21,256 bases of DNA from Solirubrobacteraceae bacterium (GTDB taxonomy: Bacteria > Actinomycetota > Thermoleophilia > Solirubrobacterales > Solirubrobacteraceae), in contig JAICUS010000026.1 in assembly GCA_025935735.1 (NCBI GenBank), positions 1 to 21,256 of the forward strand. The letters run 5' to 3'. Made by a program: the position numbers and the translations under genes. Numbering within the stretch: position 1 is the first letter of the stretch; each line of letters starts with the position of its first letter. The notes beneath the pieces are model-generated. The model had not been told where the DNA came from and did not search any database. It saw only the letters and a list, made by a program, of their open reading frames with translations. Below are positions 13,353 through 20,567 of the stretch, in pieces.

Positions 13353-14903
13353 TCAGCCGCTGACCAGCGCGGAGACGATCGGCGTCCCGCGCCCCGTCAC
13401 GTAGTCGTAGCCCGGGGTCGCCACCGCGCCGTTGGCGCCCAGCACGATGTCGTTGAACGCGCTCGCCGGCTCGGCGTACAGCACCGGGTTCGCGAACCCG
13501 AGGTTCCCGCCCCGCGCGCCCTGCACCCGCGCCCAGATGCCCTGCCAGGACGGCGCGCTCGCGCTCGTGCCGCCGATCGTCTCCGGCTGCCCGGCGACGA
13601 TCACCGTGTAGCCCGAGTTCGGGTCGGCATCCAGGGCGACGTCCGGCACCCCGCGGTTGACGCCGAGGAAGCTGCCACCCACGCCGGACTGGTACGCCGG
13701 CGCCGACTCGAAGTAGCTGATCCCGCCCCCGCCGGCGTACCAGCCGATCTCGTTCGGCCCCGGCCCGAGCACCGTGGTGCCGCCGACGCCGACCGCGTAC
13801 GGCGACGAGGCCGGATACTCGACGCTCGGGATGCCCGCCGGGACGCCGTTGACGCCGACCACGGCCGAGCAGAACACGCCGGTGTCACCGCTGGACACGA
13901 ACAGCGACTGCCCCTGCGCCGCCGCCTGTGCCAGCGTCACGTCCAGCGCGTCGGTGAAGCCGGTGGCGAACGCCAGGATCTCGCACTCGCCGGCCGAGAA
14001 CGACGCCTGGCGCGTGGCGTCGTCGGTCACCCAGCGGTTGATCGTGGCCAGGATGTCGTCGTTGGACAGCGACGCGCCGTCATAGACGTTGAGCTGCGTC
14101 ACGCCCGGCGCCATCCCGGTGGAGTACTGCGTGTCGAGGTCCCACTCGTCCGAGCCCGACGTGTCGGTCGACGCCGCACCCACCTGGACCTGGTTCCACG
14201 TGACGTGCGGCAGGCCGAACTGGTTCTCGAAGGTCACGAGGTCGGCCCGAGGCTGCGTCAGGTCGCCCTCGGCGATGACCGACACCTGCTGGCCGGCGCC
14301 CGTGGCGGACGCGGGCGCGCCATACAGGGAAGCGATGTCCTGCGGCCCGTAGGACGCCGGGAAGTTCAGGCCGCCGCTCGCTGCGCGCCGGGGCGAGAAG
14401 CCCACGCGCCCCAGGTTCGACAGCCCGAGCACCGCGGTCGTCTGCGCGGCGAACGCGCTCGGCACCGTCGCCTCCCGCAGCGGCGCGAAGAACGCGCTCG
14501 GGCCGGACGTGAAGCGCTCCAGCGTCGTCCCGAACGCCTTGCCCACGTTCGCCGCCGAGCCGCTGACCCGCACCAGCGTCCGGTTGGCCGACACCGACAC
14601 GACGTTCAGCGAGTTCGCCCCCGCCCACGAGCGGACCGCGTCCACCGTCGCCGCCGCCGGCGCGAACCGCTCGTTGAACTGGGCCGGCGTCAGCCCCCCG
14701 CCCCGCGCCGCCGCGGCGGTCAGCCCCGCCCTGTCGCGCGGCGCCAGCGCGATCGTCACGGGCACGCTTGCCCGCTGGAGCGCGCCCGCGTCGGCGGCGC
14801 CCTTGAGGCGGACCGGATCGAGACCGGTGGTGGCGAACGCAGCCGACGGCGCCAACAAGGCGGCGGCGACCGCGACCGTCGATGAGACGACCGAGAGACG
14901 CAT
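13353..14903 (-). CDS. Secreted sedolisin (S53 family serine-carboxyl peptidase) with pro-domain
   Basis: 516-residue acid-type endopeptidase. A Sec signal peptide (MRLSVVSSTVAVAAALLAPS then AAFA) is followed by a pro-domain (Pro-kumamolisin activation) at about 45-185 and the subtilisin-like catalytic domain. The S53 triad and oxyanion residues are visible: E253 and D257 in SDEWDLDTQY, D340 in VSSGDTG, and S447 in GGTSASAPSW. The C-terminal calcium site is represented by FNDIVLG (Asp485) and PGYDYVTGRGTP (Asp500). All key residues are intact, so an active self-processing extracellular protease is expected. ATG 14903 is chosen over the longer frame because it opens the signal peptide and has CAGGAG 4 nt upstream. 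A possible -10 TAGTTT at 15008-15013 (minus) would give a leader near 100 nt. It probably takes part in nutrient scavenging. Confidence 0.95.
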   Translation of the reverse strand: MRLSVVSSTVAVAAALLAPSAAFATTGLDPVRLKGAADAGALQRASVPVTIALAPRDRAGLTAAAARGGGLTPAQFNERFAPAAATVDAVRSWAGANSLNVVSVSANRTLVRVSGSAANVGKAFGTTLERFTSGPSAFFAPLREATVPSAFAAQTTAVLGLSNLGRVGFSPRRAASGGLNFPASYGPQDIASLYGAPASATGAGQQVSVIAEGDLTQPRADLVTFENQFGLPHVTWNQVQVGAASTDTSGSDEWDLDTQYSTGMAPGVTQLNVYDGASLSNDDILATINRWVTDDATRQASFSAGECEILAFATGFTDALDVTLAQAAAQGQSLFVSSGDTGVFCSAVVGVNGVPAGIPSVEYPASSPYAVGVGGTTVLGPGPNEIGWYAGGGGISYFESAPAYQSGVGGSFLGVNRGVPDVALDADPNSGYTVIVAGQPETIGGTSASAPSWQGIWARVQGARGGNLGFANPVLYAEPASAFNDIVLGANGAVATPGYDYVTGRGTPIVSALVSG

Positions 14904-15060
14904 GGGACTCCTGCAGAAACGGAGGATCGACGCGCGGCCGGACCCCTGCCCGTCGCACGACATGGACAGCGGTGCGGGTACCCCGAGCGGGGCCTGCGAC
15001 TAACCGGAAACTAAGGTCGGATGATCGGGGTGGGGCGGAGGGGCTGCATCGCCTTGAGAT

Positions 15061-16545
15061 CTATTCGGCGGCGATGGTCACGTTGCGCCCGGACGACTTT
15101 GCGGCCGCCAGGGCGTCATGGGCGCGGGCGAGCAGCAACTCGGCCGGCTCCTCGCCGTCCCAGCGGGCCACGCCCGCGGAGGCGGTCTGGCCGCGCGGGG
15201 TGGAGGCGCGCACGCGGTCGAGCACCTCGACCGCCTCGGCGAGCCCGCACCCAGGCAGGACCGCCGCGAACTCGACGCCGTCCAGCCGCGCCAGCACGTC
15301 GATCTCGCGCAGCTCGCCGCGCCACATGGCGGCGGTCTCCTTGATCAGCCGGTCGCCCTCGCGCTCGCTGCGCAGCATGTTGAACGCGCTCATGTGGTCC
15401 AGGTCGAGTGCGGCCACGACCAGGGGGGAATCGGACCGCCGGGCACGGGCGATCTCGCGCGGCAGCTCGTCCTCGAACACGCGCCGGGTCACGAGCCCGG
15501 TCAGCGGGTCGGTCAGCGCGAGCGCCTGCACCCGGGCGCGCAGGCCCGCGTGCTCGATGGCGATCGCCGCCTGGGCGGCCACCAGCCGCAGCACGCCGCC
15601 GGGCCCGTCGGGCAGCGCCTCCTGCGCGCGGCGCCAGATCACGATCAGCACGCCGGCGACCTCGCCGTCGCGCAGCACGGGCTGGAAGACGGCCGACCGG
15701 GCCGACGTCGCCTCCACCAGCGGCGCCGCCAGCGCCGGGTGGTTGCGGGCGTCGGCCACGAAGTAGGGCTCCTTGGCCGTGAACGCCTTGCCGGAGCTGC
15801 CGGCGCCCTCGCGCGGCTGGATGGTCACCGGCTGCACGGTCACGCCGGCCATCGCCGTGGAGACGAACTCGCGCCCCGACGGCTCCAGCAGGAACGCCAC
15901 CGGCGCGTCCATCACCTCGCAGGCCGCCTCGCAGATCGCCACGCGGGCGTCCTCGCCGCCGGCCAGCGCCTTGGCCACGCGCCCGATCGCGCCCATGCCC
16001 TTGGCCTGGTCGCGCAGCAGGTCGTTGAAGCGCCGCAGGTCGCGCGCGTTGGACTCGCGTTCGAGCTCTGAGGCCAGCACCCGGGCGAGCATGGTGAACA
16101 GCTGCTCGTCGGCCGCGGAATACGCGTTGCGCCGGCGCGACACGGCGCTCAGCGCGCCGACTCGCGTCCCGTCGGACAGCTCCAGCGGCACGCCGAGGTA
16201 GGAGCGCGCCTGCACCCGCTGCTGCATGGCCAGCTTGCGATACGCCGCCTCGGCGCCGACGTCGCCGGTCCGCCGCGGCCCGCGGTCCTCGGCCATGTGC
16301 GAGCAGAACGCGTCCCCGAGCGGCAACGCCTGGTTGGAGCGCAGGCCGAACTCGGCGCCGCCGCGCGCATCGACGATCCGGTGGATGAACTGCGAGCGGT
16401 CCAGGTGCGCCATGAACAGCCCGGAATCGGGCATGTGCCGCTCGAGCAGGTCCAGCACCGAGCGCGTCGCCTCGGCGAAGGACCGGTAGGTGGCAGACGT
16501 CGCGGCCGCCGCCGCCTCGATCGCGCTCACATCCACAACGCACAT
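15061..16545 (-). CDS. GAF-GAF-GGDEF protein with degenerate active site but intact I-site motif
   Basis: 494-residue soluble protein. The first GAF domain spans about 20-165 (LDLLERHMP, SYLGVPLELSDG, VGALSAVSRR) and the second about 185-335 (FVSTAMAGVT, GKAFTAKEPYFVADARNHPA). A GGDEF domain occupies about 340-494, opening with ALTDPLTGLVTRRVFEDEL. GGDEF domains make c-di-GMP from two GTP, but here the signature is DGVEF (422-426): first Gly to Asp, and the essential third Asp/Glu to Val, so cyclase activity is unlikely. An RxxD motif (R413-E-I-D416) lies exactly five residues before it, the position of the product-binding inhibitory site, so it may be a c-di-GMP receptor whose signal modulates or reads the GAF domains. 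ATG 16545 is the most natural start; neither a Shine-Dalgarno nor a close -10 supports it strongly, and GTG 16608 is an alternative. It is divergent from the FAH gene. Confidence 0.88.
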   Translation of the reverse strand: MCVVDVSAIEAAAAATSATYRSFAEATRSVLDLLERHMPDSGLFMAHLDRSQFIHRIVDARGGAEFGLRSNQALPLGDAFCSHMAEDRGPRRTGDVGAEAAYRKLAMQQRVQARSYLGVPLELSDGTRVGALSAVSRRRNAYSAADEQLFTMLARVLASELERESNARDLRRFNDLLRDQAKGMGAIGRVAKALAGGEDARVAICEAACEVMDAPVAFLLEPSGREFVSTAMAGVTVQPVTIQPREGAGSSGKAFTAKEPYFVADARNHPALAAPLVEATSARSAVFQPVLRDGEVAGVLIVIWRRAQEALPDGPGGVLRLVAAQAAIAIEHAGLRARVQALALTDPLTGLVTRRVFEDELPREIARARRSDSPLVVAALDLDHMSAFNMLRSEREGDRLIKETAAMWRGELREIDVLARLDGVEFAAVLPGCGLAEAVEVLDRVRASTPRGQTASAGVARWDGEEPAELLLARAHDALAAAKSSGRNVTIAAE

Positions 16546-16694
16546 GATCGACGCAGAACCGGCGGGCCTGAAGCCGGTCATCTGTCTAGTGGTCGCGCCC
16601 GGGGGCACGGCGCATCGTCCGGCGAACGCACGGGTCGGCGGGCCGGGCCCGCCGGAATGCGTCGTGTCTCCGGGCGCGGCCGCTCCCGTTCAGC

Positions 16695-16700
16695 TACCGT
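16695..16700 (+). promoter_or_regulatory. -10-like TACCGT of the FAH-family gene
   Basis: TACCGT ends 8 nt before ATG 16709, fixing this start against in-frame starts further upstream and implying a leaderless mRNA. Confidence 0.6.
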
Positions 16701-16708
16701 CGGCCGCC

Positions 16709-17491
16709 ATGAAGCTCGCGACTTTCATCGCTCCCGGGGCCACCGACCCCCAGGCCGGCGAGGTGCGGGGCGACGAGATCGTGGCCTTCAGCCAGGGCAC
16801 GGTGCTCGACCGCCTCGCCTCCGGCGACCGCACGCCCGCCGACGGGCCGTCCCAGCGACTCGACGACGTGACGCTGCTGGCGCCCGTCCCGCGGCCGCCC
16901 GCGATCTTCTGCGTCGGGCGCAACTACGCCGCCCACATCAGCGAGATGGGGTCCGACCGCCCGGAGAAGCCGCTCGTCTTCCTCAAGCTGCCCAACTCGA
17001 GCGTCCCGCCGGCCGGCCCGGTCAAGAAGCCGGCCGTGGTCGAGCAGCTCGACTACGAGGCCGAGCTCGTGCTGGTCATGGGCCCGAACGACGAGATCGC
17101 CGGCTACGCGGTGGCCGACGACGTCTCCGCGCGCGACCTCCAGAACTCCGAGTCGCAGTGGACGCGCGCCAAGGGCTTCGACAGCTCCTGCCCGTGGGGC
17201 CCGTGGATCACCACCGCCGACGAGGTGGCCGACGTCCGCGGGCTGCGCGTGACCACCCACGTCAACGGCGACCAGCGCCAGGACGGCAACACGAGCGACC
17301 TCATCTTCGGCCCGGAGGAGCTCGTGGCCTTCATCGCCGAGACGTGCACGGTGGAGCCCGGCGCGATCATCCTCACGGGCACGCCCAGCGGCGTCGGCGC
17401 GGCCATGGACCCGCCGACGTTCCTGCAGGCCGGGGACGTCGTGCGCGTCGAGGTCGAGGGCCTCGGCGCGCTCGAGCACCCTGTTCAGTGA
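16709..17491 (+). CDS. Fumarylacetoacetate hydrolase (FAH) family protein
   Basis: 260-residue protein with the complete C-terminal FAH domain. Members cleave or isomerise beta-diketo acids with a divalent metal, e.g. fumarylpyruvate hydrolase, acylpyruvase, or the 2-hydroxyhepta-2,4-diene-1,7-dioate isomerase of aromatic acid breakdown. Visible features: [14 protein letters not shown] (67-80), the metal ligands E117 and E119 in [12 protein letters not shown]138 in [10 protein letters not shown], Lys155 in [16 protein letters not shown], and [10 protein letters not shown] (221-230). The short N-terminal part (residues 1-60) is the usual small lid region. No other aromatic catabolism genes are nearby, so the substrate is open; acylpyruvase/oxaloacetate decarboxylase-like housekeeping activity is a reasonable alternative. 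It overlaps the end of clpP by 7 bp in convergent orientation. Confidence 0.9.
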   Translation: MKLATFIAPGATDPQAGEVRGDEIVAFSQGTVLDRLASGDRTPADGPSQRLDDVTLLAPVPRPPAIFCVGRNYAAHISEMGSDRPEKPLVFLKLPNSSVPPAGPVKKPAVVEQLDYEAELVLVMGPNDEIAGYAVADDVSARDLQNSESQWTRAKGFDSSCPWGPWITTADEVADVRGLRVTTHVNGDQRQDGNTSDLIFGPEELVAFIAETCTVEPGAIILTGTPSGVGAAMDPPTFLQAGDVVRVEVEGLGALEHPVQ

Positions 17492-18066
17492 GACTGGATC
17501 ACGCGGTCGATCAGCCCGTACTCCGCGGCCTGGTCGGCCTTGAAGAAGCGGTCGCGCTCCATGTCGGCGTGCACCCGCTCCTCTGACTGGCCGGTGTGCT
17601 TGGCGTAGATCTCGTCGATCCGCTTGCGGGTCTTGATGATCTCGTTGGCGTGGATCTCGATGTCCGTCGACTGGCCCTCGAAGCCGGCCGACGGCTGGTG
17701 GATGAGGATGCGCGAGTTGGGCAGCGCCATGCGCTTGCCCTTCGCGCCGCCGGTCAGCAGCAGCGAGCCCATCGACATGGCGATCCCGACGCACATCGTC
17801 GACACGTCCGGCTTGATGAACTGCATCGTGTCGTAGATCGCCAGGCCCGCGTAGATCGAGCCGCCGGGCGAGTTGATGTACAGCGAGATGTCCTTGTCGG
17901 GGTCCTGGGACTCCAGGTGGAGCATCTGGGCCACGATCAGGTTCGCCACCTGGTCGTCGACCGCGCTGCCGAGGAAGATGATCCGCTCGTTGAGGAGCCG
18001 GGAGAAGATGTCGAACTCGCGCTCGCCACGCGCGGTGCGCTCGATGACCATGGGGACGAGAGGCAT
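17485..18066 (-). CDS. clpP: ATP-dependent Clp protease proteolytic subunit ClpP
   Basis: 193-residue serine protease subunit, the usual length, that assembles as a tetradecamer and degrades proteins fed by ClpX/ClpC. Catalytic triad: S98 in [12 protein letters not shown]123 in [11 protein letters not shown]172 in MERDRFF. Other family marks are [30 protein letters not shown] and EYGLIDRVI. The start ATG 18066 has TATCCT 9 nt upstream, indicating its own promoter although the response-regulator stop is just 16 bp before the start codon. Neither clpX nor a second clpP copy is in the window; Actinobacteria often carry two clpP genes as a pair, so here the partner, if any, is elsewhere. All catalytic residues are intact. 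The 3' end overlaps the FAH gene by 7 bp. Confidence 0.97.
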   Translation of the reverse strand: MPLVPMVIERTARGEREFDIFSRLLNERIIFLGSAVDDQVANLIVAQMLHLESQDPDKDISLYINSPGGSIYAGLAIYDTMQFIKPDVSTMCVGIAMSMGSLLLTGGAKGKRMALPNSRILIHQPSAGFEGQSTDIEIHANEIIKTRKRIDEIYAKHTGQSEERVHADMERDRFFKADQAAEYGLIDRVIQSH

Positions 18067-18075
18067 GTCCCCGTG

Positions 18076-18081
18076 AGGATA
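18076..18081 (-). promoter_or_regulatory. -10-like TATCCT of clpP
   Basis: TATCCT on the minus strand ends 9 nt before ATG 18066, within the 16-bp gap after the response-regulator gene. It suggests clpP is transcribed independently as well as by read-through. Confidence 0.5.
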
Positions 18082-18082
18082 G

Positions 18083-18652
18083 TTAGATGGCCCGCGGCCG
18101 CGGCGCGCGACTGCGCAGCCGCACGAGCAGCGCCTCGATGCGCCGGCCGAGCCGGCGGCGGTCCAGGCGCAGCGTCTCGGCCACGTCGGACGGCGGCGTG
18201 CGGTCGACCAGCATGGCCAGCAGCGCCAGGTCATCCGGGTCGACGCGGTGCGCGGCGCCGTCGAGCTGCGCGCGGTCCAGCGGCGGCAGCGCGCTGCCCC
18301 CGCGGGCCACGACGCGGATCGCCTCGAAGAGCTCCTCGGGCTCCGCGGCCTTGTCCACCAGGCCGTCGGCGCCGGCCACGCGCGCGGTCACGGGCAGCGA
18401 CGGATCGCCCCCCGCGGCGTAGAGCACGACCCGCGGCGGGTCGCCCAGCGCCCGCAGGCGGCGGCACAGCGCGAGCCCGTCGCCGTCGGGGTCGAGCAGC
18501 ACGACGCCGGGGCGCTGGCGCTCGACCAGCTCGACGCCCTCGTGGGCGTCCGCGGCGGCGCCGACGGGCACGAGGCCCGGCTCGGCGCGCAGCAGGACCG
18601 TGAGGCCGGCGCGGACGGCCGGCTGGGGGTCGATGACGACGATGCGCGTCAT
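18083..18652 (-). CDS. Atypical response regulator, REC plus divergent LuxR-like HTH
   Basis: 189-residue protein with an N-terminal receiver domain (1-118) and a short C-terminal helix-turn-helix (about 135-180, [20 protein letters not shown], then [20 protein letters not shown]). The phospho-acceptor aspartate (D54 in [10 protein letters not shown]) and the lysine (K101 in [11 protein letters not shown]) are present, but the acidic pocket is reduced to one residue (VVIDPQP, Asp8; the usual pair is DD) and the conserved Ser/Thr after the fourth strand appears as Tyr/Ala (VVLYAAG). Phosphorylation may therefore be weak or unnecessary. No sensor kinase lies nearby. ATG 18652 is preferred over GTG 18661 because GGAGG sits 9 nt upstream of the ATG and would abut the GTG. 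clpP follows after 16 bp, suggesting partial co-transcription. Confidence 0.8.
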   Translation of the reverse strand: MTRIVVIDPQPAVRAGLTVLLRAEPGLVPVGAAADAHEGVELVERQRPGVVLLDPDGDGLALCRRLRALGDPPRVVLYAAGGDPSLPVTARVAGADGLVDKAAEPEELFEAIRVVARGGSALPPLDRAQLDGAAHRVDPDDLALLAMLVDRTPPSDVAETLRLDRRRLGRRIEALLVRLRSRAPRPRAI

Positions 18653-18661
18653 GAGAGGCAC

Positions 18662-18666
18662 CCTCC
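18662..18666 (-). promoter_or_regulatory. Shine-Dalgarno GGAGG of the response-regulator gene
   Basis: GGAGG on the minus strand, 9 nt before ATG 18652; it decides between this start and GTG 18661. Confidence 0.65.
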
Positions 18667-18710
18667 CGCAGCCAACTGAACTTCAACTAAAGGCAAGCCA
18701 AGTCTCTGGG

Positions 18711-18716
18711 TAACGT
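18711..18716 (+). promoter_or_regulatory. -10-like TAACGT of pgsA
   Basis: TAACGT ends 8 nt before GTG 18725. There is no Shine-Dalgarno sequence, consistent with a leaderless transcript. The whole divergent gap to the response regulator is 72 bp. Confidence 0.55.
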
Positions 18717-18724
18717 TCGGCACG

Positions 18725-19333
18725 GTGTTCGAGCTCAATTTGCCGAACGTCCTCACGGTCCTGCGCATCCTGCTGGTCCCGGTCCTCGTGGCCGCGCTGT
18801 TGCAGGAGGCGGGCAGCGGGGACGCCCTCGCGGCCATCGTGTTCGTCCTGGCGTCGATCACGGACGCGCTGGACGGCTGGATCGCCCGCCGGCGCAAGCG
18901 CACCACGACGTTCGGGAAGCTGATGGACCCGCTGGCCGACAAGCTGCTCGTGACCGCCGCGCTCGTCTCGCTGGTCCAGCTCAACCGCGTCTCGGCCTGG
19001 GTGGCGATGGTGATCATCGCCCGCGAGTTCGCGGTCACCGGCCTGCGCCAGCTGGCGATGGAGCACGGCCAGGTCATCCCCGCGAGCTTCTGGGGCAAGC
19101 TCAAGACGGTCTTCCAGGTGGCGATGGTGCTCGCGCTGATCACCGTCGACAACTCGCCGGCGTGGGTCGACGCGCTCGTCTGGGTGACGACGGCGATCAC
19201 CGTCATCTCCGGCGCCGACTACTTCTTCGGGTTCCGCTCGCTGCTGGCCGCGCGGCGCGCCCTTCAGAACCCTCGGGGGCCCGCCCGACCGGCGGAGAAC
19301 GTGTCGGAGCGTCCGCCGGTCGGGCACCCCTAG
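18725..19333 (+). CDS. pgsA: CDP-diacylglycerol-glycerol-3-phosphate 3-phosphatidyltransferase PgsA
   Basis: 202-residue integral membrane enzyme making phosphatidylglycerol phosphate from CDP-diacylglycerol and glycerol 3-phosphate. The CDP-alcohol phosphatidyltransferase motif D-G-x2-A-R-x8-G-x3-D-x3-D is complete: D50 G51, A54 R55, G64, D68 and D72, with D47 before it. Several hydrophobic helices follow and precede it (LTVLRILLVPVLVAALL; AIVFVLASITDA; VAMVLALITVDNS). The phosphatidylglycerol version is favoured by the starting LPNVLTVLRILLVPV and by HGQVIPASFWGKLKTVFQ; other CDP-alcohol transferases of Actinobacteria (e.g. PI-phosphate synthase) lack these. The last 20 residues (after ALQNPRG) are coded inside a 14-bp perfect inverted repeat and look like an add-on. 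The start is GTG 18725. It converges on folE2 with 1 bp between the stops. Confidence 0.93.
   Translation: MFELNLPNVLTVLRILLVPVLVAALLQEAGSGDALAAIVFVLASITDALDGWIARRRKRTTTFGKLMDPLADKLLVTAALVSLVQLNRVSAWVAMVIIAREFAVTGLRQLAMEHGQVIPASFWGKLKTVFQVAMVLALITVDNSPAWVDALVWVTTAITVISGADYFFGFRSLLAARRALQNPRGPARPAENVSERPPVGHP
19283..19325 (+). terminator. Perfect 14-bp inverted repeat at the end of pgsA, likely bidirectional terminator
   Basis: GCCCGACCGGCGGA (19283-19296) is exactly complementary to TCCGCCGGTCGGGC (19312-19325), with a 15-nt loop. It ends 8 bp before the last base of the pgsA stop and 10 bp before the folE2 stop, so it can end transcription from both sides. No poly-T tract is present. Confidence 0.7.
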
Positions 19334-19334
19334 G

Positions 19335-20318
19335 TCAGGCCACCCCGTCGAGCCACTCCCGCATCGAGACGTGATGCGGTGAGTGCTCCGCGGTGGCGAT
19401 CTCGCGCCGCAGCTCGCCCACCAGCCCGAAGCGCTCGGCCTGCACGTTGTGCTGGTGGATCGTCTCCAGGTTCTCCTGGCGGGCCGAGGCGAAGTGCGCG
19501 TCGGTGAGGAACGGCATGCGCTCCACCACGCCGCGGATCATCTCCCGCACGCAGTCCTCCACGAAGCGCGGCCGGCGGTGCGCCTTCTCCACCACCGCGC
19601 CCTCGTCAGAGCGCTTCATCAGCTCGTAGATCTCCGAGGACATCGAGTCCTCGACGATCTCCAGCAGCGCCTGGGCGTCGATGTCGGTCACGCACGTCTC
19701 CGGGCAGCCGATCTGCAGGGTGCCCAGCCCGCGCTGGTTGTGGGTGGCCACGGGCACGGCCGCGAAGATCCGCGCCATCTCGTCCTCGGAGAAGCCGTCG
19801 GCGGCCAGCCGCTCGCGCGCACGGCCCTCCACGAGCGTCTGCGCGCACGGGCAGGCCGTCATGCCCTGGGCGCGCACGCCGATCAGCCGCCGCGTGCCGG
19901 CCTCTGAGGCGACGGCGACGCCGAGCAGCGAGTAGATCTCCTGGGTGAGGATCCCGGACTCCGGCGCGGGCTTGTACTCCGGGTAGCGGGCCTCGATGTG
20001 CACCTCGGCGCGCCGCGCGCCCTGGCGGTCGCGCACCTTCTCGGCTATGTGCTGGGCCAGCGTCTCCGCCCGCAGCGCGCTCTCGCCGAGCACGACCTCG
20101 CCCAGCGCGTCGTTGACCACTTCCTCGAAGCGGCTCATGTGCGCGCCCTTCTGGTGCGGGCCCAGGTCCACGAAGCAGTCCAGGCGCGCGGAGTACAGCT
20201 GCTCGGTGCCGTTGGCCTGGATCCGGATGACCTTCTCGACGTTCGTGACGCCCACCCGGGAGAGCGACAGCGAGAGCGCCGGCGCGCGGTTCTGGACGTC
20301 CTCGAGTGACAGAGTCAT
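19335..20318 (-). CDS. folE2: GTP cyclohydrolase FolE2/MptA family (type IB)
   Basis: 327-residue metal-dependent enzyme that opens GTP to 7,8-dihydroneopterin triphosphate (folate and related pathways) or, in MptA relatives, the cyclic phosphate. Marks of the family: RVGVTNVEKVIRI (21-33), CFVDLGPHQKGAHMSRFEEV (48-67), EARYPEYKPAPESG, GMTACPCAQTLVEG with the catalytic/metal cysteine C156 in TACPCAQ, THNQRG (192-197), and CVREMIRGVVERMPFLTDAH near the end. It differs from FolE1, which needs zinc; FolE2 takes several metals and in some bacteria substitutes under zinc limitation. ATG 20318 has TAGGCT 7 nt upstream and TTGGGT 16 bp further, a plausible full promoter, so the transcript is nearly leaderless. 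It is divergent from the sigma factor gene. Whether dihydroneopterin triphosphate or its cyclic phosphate is the product is unresolved. Confidence 0.93.
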   Translation of the reverse strand: MTLSLEDVQNRAPALSLSLSRVGVTNVEKVIRIQANGTEQLYSARLDCFVDLGPHQKGAHMSRFEEVVNDALGEVVLGESALRAETLAQHIAEKVRDRQGARRAEVHIEARYPEYKPAPESGILTQEIYSLLGVAVASEAGTRRLIGVRAQGMTACPCAQTLVEGRARERLAADGFSEDEMARIFAAVPVATHNQRGLGTLQIGCPETCVTDIDAQALLEIVEDSMSSEIYELMKRSDEGAVVEKAHRRPRFVEDCVREMIRGVVERMPFLTDAHFASARQENLETIHQHNVQAERFGLVGELRREIATAEHSPHHVSMREWLDGVA

Positions 20319-20325
20319 GACACAG

Positions 20326-20353
20326 AGCCTAGGCACCTGGACGAATGACCCAA
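20326..20353 (-). promoter_or_regulatory. folE2 promoter: TTGGGT-N16-TAGGCT
   Basis: On the minus strand TTGGGT (20353-20348) and TAGGCT (20331-20326) are 16 bp apart, and the latter ends 7 nt before ATG 20318. This is the only leaderless-type start here where I see a plausible -35. CCCAAGG occurs twice 11 bp apart on the plus strand around this -35. Confidence 0.5.
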
Positions 20354-20553
20354 GGTTTCCCCAAGGACAAACCCTGTATCGCGTGCTACAAAGCCCGAAC
20401 GGCACAGGCGAGTCCCCGGAAGCGACCACCGGTAAACCAGAACTCGCCCATCGCGACTGACTTCGCGAAACGCCGCTGCTCGGGCGGCGACAAACGGATA
20501 GGCACGGAAGGGGCGGCCCCCCGGGGGCGGGGGTCCAGCTCGAGTTACGTCCC

Positions 20554-20559
20554 GAAGGA
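20554..20559 (+). promoter_or_regulatory. Shine-Dalgarno GAAGGA deciding the TTG start of rpoD
   Basis: GAAGGA ends 8 nt before TTG 20568, good spacing and the reason for choosing this start. Confidence 0.65.
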
Positions 20560-20567
20560 TCGAGGGG

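Noticed and set aside
14904..14963. Longer sedolisin start at 14963
   Set aside because: The added residues (MSCDGQGSGRASILRFCRSP) precede a complete signal peptide that starts at ATG 14903 with its own CAGGAG.
18083..18652. Toxin-antitoxin or sigma/anti-sigma pair with clpP or the STAS gene
   Set aside because: The protein is a receiver-HTH regulator and no small partner gene is present.
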